From assembly GCF_030818895.1 (NCBI RefSeq), contig NZ_JAUTBA010000001.1:682001-746000 (forward strand): DNA of 64,000 nt. Reading direction: 5' to 3'. The position numbers were made by a program, and so were the translations under genes. This document shows positions 45,170 through 53,005 of this stretch, piece after piece (within the stretch, counting starts at the first letter, position 1; each line of letters begins with the position of its first letter). The DNA is from Sphingobacterium zeae (GTDB lineage Bacteria; Bacteroidota; Bacteroidia; Sphingobacteriales; Sphingobacteriaceae). Below the pieces are notes generated by a model that was not told the DNA's origin, ran no database searches, and worked only from the letters and a program-made list of their open reading frames with translations.

Positions 45170-47029
45170 ATGAGGTTTCCAATTATTACCTTTTTTATTG
45201 CATTATCCTGCATTTTTAATGTCTCGATAGCACAGCAATCCTTCAAATTCGCTCACGTGACCGATACGCATGTTGGCGGTGCAACAGGAGCGGAAGATTT
45301 GCGACGTACAGTAAAAGACCTAAATACGGTGAAAGATATCGATTTCGTGATACTGTCTGGTGATATCACTGAGTTTGGTGCTGATCATGAGCTCAAGCTG
45401 GCTAAGCAAATTTTGGATAGCTTGCAGCTTCCCTGGTATGTTATTCCGGGGAATCATGATGGAAATTGGTCTGAAAATGGGGCCAATACTTTTCGCACCG
45501 TTTTTGGTGGTGAAACTTTTTTCTTTAAGCACAAAGGTTATGCATTTATGGGTACCAATTCCGGTCCGAATATGCGGATGAGCCCCGGTCAGATTCCACA
45601 CGAAAATCTGGTCTGGATGGACTCTGTTTTTGCCGCGAACCCGGATAAACAGCTACCATTGATCTATATTAACCACTATCCACAAGATTCATCGTTGAAT
45701 AACTGGTTTGACGCCTTGAAAAGGGTCAAAACTCGAAATGTTCAGCTGGCGTTTTGTGGGCATGGGCATATCAATAAATTATACGATTGGGAAGGAATTC
45801 CTGGTGTAATGGGGCGTTCCAACCTGCGGGCAAATAAGGAAATTGGTGGTTATAATATTGTAACCATAGCAGACGGTAAGGCCACTTATCAAGAGCGTAA
45901 CCCGGGAATGGGTACCCAGGAAAAGCCCTGGCTCGTTGTCCCTCTTTTCAATCATCATTTTGAAAATGAAACCGCGACTTACCCACGACCTAGTTATGCT
46001 GTCAATACAAAATATGCCAATCAAGTTAAGGTCAATTGGACTTTCGAAGATGCAAGTGATATCGGAGCGGGACTGACGGTTTACAAAAATAGCGTGATTA
46101 CATCAAACACTGCCGGAGATATCTTTGCACTCGATTTAAAGACCGGCAGGAAGTTGTGGGCATTCCGTACTGGAGGTAAAGTGTATTCCACGCCTGCAGT
46201 TTCGAAAGGAATCGTGGTGGCTGGATCATCGGATCATGCAATTTATGCCGTGGATGCTCGGAATGGTCGATTACTGTGGAAGGTGCAGACAGAGAAAGCT
46301 GTTTTGGGATCGCCATTACTACACGATGGCGTCGCTTTTATCGGCGGTTCTGATGGTAAGTTTAGAGCATTGGATATTAAAACAGGTGCTGTAAAATGGA
46401 GTTTTGATCAGGTCAAAGGATTTGTGTCAACATTACCGACCTATTATTTGGGCAATGTCATTTTCGGTTCATGGAGTAATGGGTTTTATGCCCTGAATGC
46501 CAAGACAGGTCGTCTTTCTTGGGAATGGAACAATGGACAGGCCAATCGCATGTTTTCTGCCGCAGCGTGTAATCCAGTGGGCGTAAATAATCGTGTTTTT
46601 GTGGTTGCGCCCGATCGTTTTATGACGGCGCTGGAAGCGAAATCAGGAGCAGTTATTTGGCGGGAAAAGAGAGATACGATTCGAGTACGGGAGTCGATGG
46701 GACTTTCGGCGGATCAAAAATTGGTTTATGTAAAGACAATGGATGGTGATCTGTTGGGTGTATCGGTGGCCGGAAACAGCATGGATGTTGTTTGGAAGTC
46801 TGCATTGAAGTTGCCTTATGAGTTGACGCCGTCGGCTATCAAAACAAACGGCAGATTGGTGTTTGTGCCGAGTCATTCGGGTTTACTTTCTGCAGTAAAC
46901 GCAAAAACAGGCGATGTTGTGTGGCAATATAAAATATCGAATGGGATGCTTAATCCGGTTGCAATACATGGTCAAAAAGGTGTGATTGCGAGTACAATGG
47001 ATGGTAAAATAGTGTCATTAGCATTTTAA
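45170..47029 (+). CDS. Secreted metallophosphoesterase fused to a PQQ-type beta-propeller
   Basis: I place the start at 45170 (MRFPIITFFIALSC ... SIAQQ, a signal peptide); the upstream ATG at 45134 lies in the direct repeat. Residues about 25-250 are a calcineurin-like phosphoesterase with HVTDTHVGG, LSGDITEF, GNHDG, INHYP and CGHGH metal-site motifs. From about residue 300, six or seven PQQ-propeller blades carry the repeated pattern ALDxKTGxxxW (for example FALDLKTGRKLWAF and YAVDARNGRLLWKV). No quinoprotein partner is seen. It may remove phosphate from imported or surface glycans, with the propeller binding substrate; this is inferred. Confidence 0.85.
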   Translation: MRFPIITFFIALSCIFNVSIAQQSFKFAHVTDTHVGGATGAEDLRRTVKDLNTVKDIDFVILSGDITEFGADHELKLAKQILDSLQLPWYVIPGNHDGNWSENGANTFRTVFGGETFFFKHKGYAFMGTNSGPNMRMSPGQIPHENLVWMDSVFAANPDKQLPLIYINHYPQDSSLNNWFDALKRVKTRNVQLAFCGHGHINKLYDWEGIPGVMGRSNLRANKEIGGYNIVTIADGKATYQERNPGMGTQEKPWLVVPLFNHHFENETATYPRPSYAVNTKYANQVKVNWTFEDASDIGAGLTVYKNSVITSNTAGDIFALDLKTGRKLWAFRTGGKVYSTPAVSKGIVVAGSSDHAIYAVDARNGRLLWKVQTEKAVLGSPLLHDGVAFIGGSDGKFRALDIKTGAVKWSFDQVKGFVSTLPTYYLGNVIFGSWSNGFYALNAKTGRLSWEWNNGQANRMFSAAACNPVGVNNRVFVVAPDRFMTALEAKSGAVIWREKRDTIRVRESMGLSADQKLVYVKTMDGDLLGVSVAGNSMDVVWKSALKLPYELTPSAIKTNGRLVFVPSHSGLLSAVNAKTGDVVWQYKISNGMLNPVAIHGQKGVIASTMDGKIVSLAF

Positions 47030-47072
47030 ACAATTTGACAAAAACATCTTTTTTGAAAATAAATGCCTTGAT

Positions 47073-48899
47073 ATGATAAAAAAATGTCTAAACTTCTTAA
47101 ATTTACGTCAAGCTTTTGTGCTTGTTTTTGCATGTTTTGTTTGTAACTTTGCGAAAGCACAGCAAAATGCTTGGATTAGAATAAACCAATTGGGCTATAC
47201 TCTAGCAAGTAAGAAGGTTGCAGTATGGGGTGGGAAATCAATCAGGCAGCTTCGTTCTTTTGAGATTAAAAACGCGAAAACAGGTAAAACCGTGTATGTG
47301 CATCCTGTTGGAAAAGATTATGGGTCTTACGGTCCTTTTATTCAAAGCTTTCGTTTTGATTTTTCTGCCGTACAAGATACAGGGCTCTTCTTTGTTCAGG
47401 CTGACGATGTAAAATCAGCAACATTCCGAATTGCACAGGACGTCTATAAAGGGGGCGCAGATTTCGTATTGCGATATATGCGGCAACAACGGACATTGTT
47501 CAATCCCTTTCTGCAGGATAGTTGCCATACACACGATGGTTTTACGCTTTACGCAGAAAAAGTGGGAATTCAAGATAGTTCGCATATCGATGCTGGTGGT
47601 GGTTGGCACGATGCTTCTGATTACTTGCAATATGCGACAACTTCGGCAAATGCAACATTTCACTTGCTTGCTGCCTATCGTGATTTTCCAAGAGTGTTTG
47701 GTGATCTGAAGCTGGCGAATGGGCTTGATGGTAAAAATGGCCGGGCAGATGTCCTGGATGAAGCAAAATGGGGGTTGGATTGGTTGTTGAAGATGCATCC
47801 CAAGGCTAACGAAATGTACAATCAGATTGGAGACGACCGGGATCATGCCAGTATGCGGATGCCCAAGGAAGATCCGTATTATGGACGTGGATTTGAAAGG
47901 CCGGTGTATTTTATCGATGGTGAGCCGCAGCAACGCGGTAAGTTTATGAATAATACGACGGGTACGAGTTCTACTGCGGGTAAATTTAGCAGTGCTTTTC
48001 GCCTCGGGGCGACGTTGTTTGATAAGGAAGATCGGAAGTATGCCAGATTGCTGGCGAAGAAATCAGCGTCCGCCTATGCCTATGCCAATATTAAACCCGG
48101 CGTGACACAGACGGTTTCCGTGAAATCGCCCTATATTTATGCAGAGGACAATTGGGTGGATGATATGCAATTGGCTGCTGCAATGGGGCTTTCAGCGACA
48201 AAGAAAAAGAAATTTGCCCGAGAGGGTTTACAATATGCCAGACAGGAAAAGGTGACACCTTGGATGATTACCGATACTGCCGCTCACTATCAGTGGTATC
48301 CGTTTATCAACCTTGGGCATTATGAGCTGGCAAAAGGATTAAAAGGACAAGATCGCGAGGAGATTGTATCTTACTATAAGCAAGGGATTGAGGAGGTTAA
48401 TCGCAGAGCAGAGTTAAATGCCTTTTATCGGGGAGTTCCCTTTATCTGGTGTAGCAATAATTTGACTGTATCTTTTGCCATCCAATGTTTGTGGTATAAG
48501 GAACTGACAGGAGATGCGCAATTCGATGAGCTCGCTCAGGCTAATTTTGACTGGTTGTTTGGGACGAATCCCTGGGGAACAAGCATGGTTTATGGTCTTC
48601 CATCTTGGGGCGATACACCTGTGGATCCGCATTCGGCGTTTACGTTTCTGGGAAAGCACCCGATCGACGGAGGTTTGGTTGATGGCCCTATTATGGCGTC
48701 TACTTATCGCAATTTGATCGGTATCAAGTTGAATAATCCCGATCATTATGCGGAGTTTCAAAGTGATTTGGCGGTCTATCATGACGACTACGGAGATTAT
48801 AGTACGAATGAGCCGACAATGGATGGTACCGCTTCGTTGATTTATCTGTTGGCTTCAAAAGAGGGTAAGGCCATGGAGGAGCCGACCGGAAAAAAGTAA
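47073..48899 (+). CDS. Glycoside hydrolase family 9 enzyme, exported
   Basis: A signal peptide (ending NFAKAQ) is followed by an Ig-like CelD_N domain (IRINQLGYTLASKKVAVW, about residues 30-120) and a GH9 (alpha/alpha)6 barrel. The catalytic base region is DAGGGWHDASDY, and the catalytic acid Glu lies in YSTNEPTMDGTASLIYLL near the end. GH9 includes endoglucanases, but some members are exo-glucosaminidases on chito-oligosaccharides, which would suit a MurNAc/GlcNAc locus. The stop TAA comes directly after an A AAA AAG heptamer, and the next frame (-1) encodes a deacetylase-like domain without a good start of its own. The enzyme is probably made alone and also, or originally, as a fusion. Confidence 0.88.
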   Translation: MIKKCLNFLNLRQAFVLVFACFVCNFAKAQQNAWIRINQLGYTLASKKVAVWGGKSIRQLRSFEIKNAKTGKTVYVHPVGKDYGSYGPFIQSFRFDFSAVQDTGLFFVQADDVKSATFRIAQDVYKGGADFVLRYMRQQRTLFNPFLQDSCHTHDGFTLYAEKVGIQDSSHIDAGGGWHDASDYLQYATTSANATFHLLAAYRDFPRVFGDLKLANGLDGKNGRADVLDEAKWGLDWLLKMHPKANEMYNQIGDDRDHASMRMPKEDPYYGRGFERPVYFIDGEPQQRGKFMNNTTGTSSTAGKFSSAFRLGATLFDKEDRKYARLLAKKSASAYAYANIKPGVTQTVSVKSPYIYAEDNWVDDMQLAAAMGLSATKKKKFAREGLQYARQEKVTPWMITDTAAHYQWYPFINLGHYELAKGLKGQDREEIVSYYKQGIEEVNRRAELNAFYRGVPFIWCSNNLTVSFAIQCLWYKELTGDAQFDELAQANFDWLFGTNPWGTSMVYGLPSWGDTPVDPHSAFTFLGKHPIDGGLVDGPIMASTYRNLIGIKLNNPDHYAEFQSDLAVYHDDYGDYSTNEPTMDGTASLIYLLASKEGKAMEEPTGKK

Positions 48900-48929
48900 C
48901 CCGGGATATTTTTGGTGCTATTGTCCGGG
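48875..48929 (+). other. Candidate -1 frameshift signal joining GH9 and deacetylase
   Basis: GGAGGA (48875-48880) lies 9 nt before A AAA AAG (48890-48896), which is in the correct zero-frame phase (GGA AAA AAG). The stop TAA (48897-48899) follows. Then a GC-rich hairpin forms: CCCGGG 48900-48905 with TCCGGG 48924-48929, 18-nt loop. The order matches the dnaX frameshift cassette. A -1 slip gives G-K-K-V-T-R-D-I-F-G-A-I-V-R and runs into the deacetylase domain. Confidence 0.5.
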
Positions 48930-48949
48930 GTGACTCGACAAAGCGGCAG

Positions 48950-49594
48950 GTGGCTCTGATGTTTACTGGTCATGATTTATCTGAAGGTACAGCTGAGATA
49001 TTGACGAGTCTAAAACATAATGGCGTTAAAGGCTCTTTTTTTCTGACAGGTGATTATCTCAGAAATCCGACCTTTAAACCATATGTGCGTCGGATGTTAA
49101 CGGATGGTCACTTTGTTTCGGGGCATTCGGATAAACATCTTTTGGTCAGCGACTGGGGAAGTCGAGATGTGTTATTGGTTGCACGTGACTCTTTTGTGAG
49201 TGATCTGAAAGCCAATCTGAATGCATTGCAAAGTGCAGGTATTGATAGCCGGAATCTGGCTTATTATATTCCTTCGTATGAATGGTATACGAGTGAAACG
49301 GTCAACTGCGCAAAAGCGATGGGGCTATCTTCGGTTAATTATACACCCGGAATACGGACAGCGGCCGATTATACGTATCCTGAAATTGGGACTCGTTATT
49401 TGTCATCGGAAGTGATTCTCCACAATCTGTGGTCCTACGAGGCACGATTTGGGCTTAACGGGTTTATGCTATTGATTCATATGGGCACGGATGATCGGCG
49501 TAAAGATAAACTGTATCATCATTTGGATGATATCATTCGCATATTAAAGGGAAAAGGGTATCAACTTGTGGATGTACCCGAATTATTGAAATAA
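48950..49594 (+). CDS. Polysaccharide deacetylase-like (CE4) domain, in -1 frame after GH9
   Basis: This is a NodB-like fold with motif 1 VALMFTGHDLSEGTAEIL (the usual TFDD is altered to FTGHD), motif 2 SGHSDKH (H-S-x-x-H metal site kept), IPSYEWY in place of motif 3, and GFMLLIHMGTDDRRKDKLY at the end. The open frame starts after a TAA at 48866. Clear coding sequence (VTRDIFGAIVRGDSTKRQ) lies before any usable start; GTG 48950 and ATG 48959 both fall within motif 1. This points to a C-terminal domain of the GH9 protein reached by -1 frameshifting, or separated by a one-base indel. If active it would N- or O-deacetylate amino-sugar oligomers. Confidence 0.75.
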   Translation: MALMFTGHDLSEGTAEILTSLKHNGVKGSFFLTGDYLRNPTFKPYVRRMLTDGHFVSGHSDKHLLVSDWGSRDVLLVARDSFVSDLKANLNALQSAGIDSRNLAYYIPSYEWYTSETVNCAKAMGLSSVNYTPGIRTAADYTYPEIGTRYLSSEVILHNLWSYEARFGLNGFMLLIHMGTDDRRKDKLYHHLDDIIRILKGKGYQLVDVPELLK

Positions 49595-49616
49595 AGAAAT
49601 ACAATACATACTAATA

Positions 49617-50429
49617 ATGGTAAATACAACGGAGAAAGATTCGAATTATCAGGATTTGGACAAGATGTCTGTGCACGAATTATTGACTAATATCAATAAT
49701 GAGGATAAATCTGTACCACTTGCTGTAGAGCAGGCTATCCCTCAGATTGAAGCATTGGTTAAGGTCACTGTGGAGAAAATGAAGGCTGGTGGTCGAACTT
49801 TTTATATCGGCGCTGGTACGAGTGGCCGTTTAGGCGTGTTAGATGCATCTGAATTACCTCCAACTTACGGTGTGCCATTTGAATGGATCATCGGCTTGAT
49901 CGCCGGTGGCGATACCGCAATTCGGAAAGCGGTTGAATTTGCAGAAGATGATCTGGAGCAGGCTTGGAAGGATATGGAAGCCTATGATATCGATGAGAAC
50001 GATGTTGTGGTGGGTATTGCGGCTTCTGGCACGACTCCTTATGTGATTGGTGGATTGCAAACCGCAAATGAAAAAGGACTTGTGACAGGATGTATCGTCT
50101 GCAATGGTGGTTCTCCAATTGCGGAGATAGCGCAATATCCTGTTGAAGTAATTGTGGGGCCTGAGTTTGTCACTGGATCTACCCGAATGAAATCGGGTAC
50201 TGCACAGAAGCTGGTATTAAATATGTTCAGCACCGCAGTGATGATCCAATTGGGTCGGGTCAAAGGAAATAAGATGGTCGATATGCAATTGTCAAATCAT
50301 AAGCTGGTAGGTCGTGGTGTGCGTATCATTATGGATCAAACAGGAGCGCCCGAGGATGAAGCTGCGGCTTTGCTTGAGCAGTTCGGGAATGTGAGACAAG
50401 CGATAGAATCCTATCAGGCGGCGCATTGA
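49617..50429 (+). CDS. murQ: N-acetylmuramic acid 6-phosphate etherase
   Basis: MurQ cleaves the lactyl ether of MurNAc-6-phosphate to GlcNAc-6-phosphate and D-lactate in the cytoplasm. SIS-domain signatures are FYIGAGTSGRLGVLDASELPPT (with the catalytic Glu in ASEL), EFAEDDLEQ (second acid), VGIAASGTTPY and GSTRMKSGTAQKLVLN. Length (270 aa) is slightly shorter than the E. coli enzyme, but all core motifs are present. It lies between the deacetylase frame and a symporter gene, completing a MurNAc pathway with NamZ. The needed MurNAc kinase is not recognised in the window; NagA is at 20646. Confidence 0.94.
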   Translation: MVNTTEKDSNYQDLDKMSVHELLTNINNEDKSVPLAVEQAIPQIEALVKVTVEKMKAGGRTFYIGAGTSGRLGVLDASELPPTYGVPFEWIIGLIAGGDTAIRKAVEFAEDDLEQAWKDMEAYDIDENDVVVGIAASGTTPYVIGGLQTANEKGLVTGCIVCNGGSPIAEIAQYPVEVIVGPEFVTGSTRMKSGTAQKLVLNMFSTAVMIQLGRVKGNKMVDMQLSNHKLVGRGVRIIMDQTGAPEDEAAALLEQFGNVRQAIESYQAAH

Positions 50430-50468
50430 CTATAACCAACTACTAATCACCTATTTTAAAAACAAACT

Positions 50469-51959
50469 ATGTCACCAGTAATATTATTATCTTTTATAAT
50501 AATCTATTTTGCGGTTTTGCTCGCAGTTGCGCACTTTACCTCAAAGGGAGCTTCTGATAACTCTACTTTTTTTGTCGCAAACCGTAATTCTAAATGGTAT
50601 ATGGTTGCCTTTGGGATGATCGGTACCGCGCTCTCCGGCGTAACCTTTATTTCAGTTCCCGGTGCCGTCGGTGCTTCGGAATTCAGCTATTTCCAATTCG
50701 TTCTTGGCAATGCAGTGGGGTTTGTCATTATTGCCTATGTATTGCTTCCGCTCTACTATCGAATGAATCTGACGTCTATCTATACGTATTTGGAAGAGCG
50801 TTTTGGGTACACCACTTATAAAACAGGTGCTGCTATCTTTTTGGTTTCCAGAACGATAGGTTCTGCATTCCGTCTTTATTTGGTCGCCATCGTATTACAG
50901 CATTTTATTTTTGATGCCTGGAATGTGCCTTTCGCGATTACGGTCGTTATATGTTTGGTGTTAATCTGGATGTATACCAATAAGGGCGGTTTAAAGACAA
51001 TTATCGTAACAGATACCCTACAAACTACCTTCTTAGTGACTGCTGTCATTCTTTCCATTTATTTTATGGCAAAAGGATTGGATTTTGGTATTGTAGATAC
51101 TTTTGAGGCCGTGAAAGAAAGTAGCTACTCCAAAATCTTTTTCTGGGACGATTTTGTGGGCAGTAAAGCAAATTTTTGGAAACAATTCTTGGGAGGAATT
51201 TTTGTGACCATTGCGATGACAGGGCTCGATCAGGATTTGATGCAAAAGAACTTATCGATGGGGACCATTAAAGAAGCACAAAAGAATATGATCACCTTTA
51301 CCAGTGTTTTTGTGGTTATTAACATCTTCTTTTTGGCTGTAGGTGCTTTATTGTATATCTATGCGGCTAAAAACGGTATTGATGTCACCCAGTTGGCCAC
51401 GCGTGATTATTTGTATCCAGAAATTGCATTGAATCATTTGGCGCTCGTTCCTGCTATCATCTTTATGATGGGTTTGACAGCTGCTACTTTTGCAACGACG
51501 GATAGTGCGCTAACGGCCTTAACGACTTCTTTCTGTGTAGACTTTTTGAACTTCAATAAAAAGGAAAACCCCAATGATCCAGCTTTGATCAAACAGCGTA
51601 ACTATGTGCATTTTGGCTTTTCTATTGTGATGTTATTGGTTATTCTGGTCTTTAAGCTCATCAATGATGATTCGGTCGTCAATGCAATTTTTACCGCGGC
51701 GAGCTATACGTATGGACCTTTATTGGGTTTATTTGTTTTTGGGATTTTTACAAAATATGCGGTGCGGGATAAGGCGGTACCTTACATCTGTATCCTTTCG
51801 CCAACAGTATTATTTCTGCTTAAGACCTATGTTATCGAGGTGTATACGCCTTATGTTATCGGATTGGATCTGATTATCATTAATGGCTTCATCACATTTG
51901 TGATGCTTTTGATCAGTACGCCGGGTAAAGCTAGCGAAAAAGCATTGTCCCACAACTAA
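50469..51959 (+). CDS. Sodium:solute symporter (SSS family)
   Basis: About 13 transmembrane helices with the SSS core: GMIGTALSGVTFISVPGAVGA near the start, ANRNSKWYMVAFG, then TIAMTGLDQDLMQKNLS and LTAATFATTDSALTALTTSF. Family members carry sugars, sialic acid, amino acids or vitamins with Na+. The gene is 39 bp after murQ, so inner-membrane uptake of MurNAc or a related amino sugar is the natural guess. This would replace the PTS transporter MurP of enterobacteria and requires a separate kinase. Confidence 0.88.
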   Translation: MSPVILLSFIIIYFAVLLAVAHFTSKGASDNSTFFVANRNSKWYMVAFGMIGTALSGVTFISVPGAVGASEFSYFQFVLGNAVGFVIIAYVLLPLYYRMNLTSIYTYLEERFGYTTYKTGAAIFLVSRTIGSAFRLYLVAIVLQHFIFDAWNVPFAITVVICLVLIWMYTNKGGLKTIIVTDTLQTTFLVTAVILSIYFMAKGLDFGIVDTFEAVKESSYSKIFFWDDFVGSKANFWKQFLGGIFVTIAMTGLDQDLMQKNLSMGTIKEAQKNMITFTSVFVVINIFFLAVGALLYIYAAKNGIDVTQLATRDYLYPEIALNHLALVPAIIFMMGLTAATFATTDSALTALTTSFCVDFLNFNKKENPNDPALIKQRNYVHFGFSIVMLLVILVFKLINDDSVVNAIFTAASYTYGPLLGLFVFGIFTKYAVRDKAVPYICILSPTVLFLLKTYVIEVYTPYVIGLDLIIINGFITFVMLLISTPGKASEKALSHN

Positions 51960-52026
51960 CACATATTGACTATAAAAAGTTTCTCCATTGGTGAGAAGAT
52001 GTAAATACAAGTATTGATTTGATTTG

Positions 52027-52078
52027 TACGTACAGAAAAATTAAGTTAAGTTTGATATACTTAGTTTTTCTGTACGTA
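52027..52078 (+). promoter_or_regulatory. 20-bp hairpin ending at the PNP start codon
   Basis: TACGTACAGAAAAATTAAGT (52027-52046) pairs with 52059-52078 over 20 bp (one G-U), with a 12-nt loop. The right arm ends on the A of the ATG at 52078. In RNA this would hide the start region. As DNA it is a long dyad that could bind a repressor. No T-run follows, so it is not a standard terminator. Confidence 0.65.
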
Positions 52079-52893
52079 TGTATCATAGCATAAATGAGAC
52101 TACGGAATTTATCCGTAGAAAAATTGGAGATTTTACTCCAGAGTTCGGTATCATCCTAGGTACTGGATTAGGTAAGTTGGTTGATGAGATTGAAGTCGAG
52201 TATCAGCTGATGTATTCCAATATTCCTAATTTCCCTATTTCAACTGTTGAATTTCATTCTGGTAAGCTTATTTTTGGCAAGCTGAGTGGCCGTAATGTGG
52301 TCGCCATGCAAGGAAGGCTGCATTACTATGAAGGTTACGATATGCAGCAGATTACATTTCCGATCCGGATCATGAAAGTTTTGGGTGTCCAGAAATTGTT
52401 TGTTTCCAACGCTGCGGGATCCCTAAATCTCGAAGTAAAAAAAGGTGACCTTGGCATTATTGAAGATCACATCAATTTATTGCCCGATAACCCACTTCGC
52501 GGACAAAATCTGGCTGAGTTTGGCCCACGATTCCCGGATATGAGTGAGCCGTATAACCAAGAAATGATCGCACAGGCACTTGAAATTGCGAGCCAGCATA
52601 TGATTACTGCACGAAAAGTTGTTTATGTTTCTTCTGCGGGTCCTAATTTGGAAACCAAAGCGGAGTATCGCTATATGCGTTTGATCGGTGGGGATGTGGT
52701 CGGTATGAGTACGGTTCCGGAAGTTATTGTTGCCAATCATATGGGGCTGCCGGTATTTGCCATTTCAGTTGTTACGGATGAAGGCTTTCATGAACAGCTT
52801 AAACCTGTATCCCTGGAGGAAATTGTTGCAGCTGCGGAGAAAGCAGAACCTAAAATGACATTAATTTTGAAAGAATTAATAGCTTTGCAATAA
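52078..52893 (+). CDS. Purine-nucleoside phosphorylase (PNP-I, trimeric type)
   Basis: The enzyme splits inosine or guanosine with phosphate to the base and ribose-1-phosphate in purine salvage. Motifs: GIILGTGLGKLVDEI (phosphate loop), MQGRLHYYEGYD, FVSNAAGSLN, IEDHINLLPDNPL, SSAGPNLETKAEYR (Glu for purine binding) and GDVVGMSTVPEV. The 271-aa size is that of the trimeric PNP class. Its start codon abuts a 20-bp hairpin, suggesting expression control. It follows the symporter gene by 118 bp, but its function is unrelated to the MurNAc genes, so I take it as a separate unit. Confidence 0.93.
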   Translation: MYHSINETTEFIRRKIGDFTPEFGIILGTGLGKLVDEIEVEYQLMYSNIPNFPISTVEFHSGKLIFGKLSGRNVVAMQGRLHYYEGYDMQQITFPIRIMKVLGVQKLFVSNAAGSLNLEVKKGDLGIIEDHINLLPDNPLRGQNLAEFGPRFPDMSEPYNQEMIAQALEIASQHMITARKVVYVSSAGPNLETKAEYRYMRLIGGDVVGMSTVPEVIVANHMGLPVFAISVVTDEGFHEQLKPVSLEEIVAAAEKAEPKMTLILKELIALQ

Positions 52894-53005
52894 ATTGCAT
52901 TTTTATATGTCATCTTTTCAGGGTAACGGTGTTGGAATGGTGGGTATTGAAGATAATTTGTTCATTCCGGTGAATTTAGCTTTTTTGGTTTTTATATAAT
53001 TTTAG

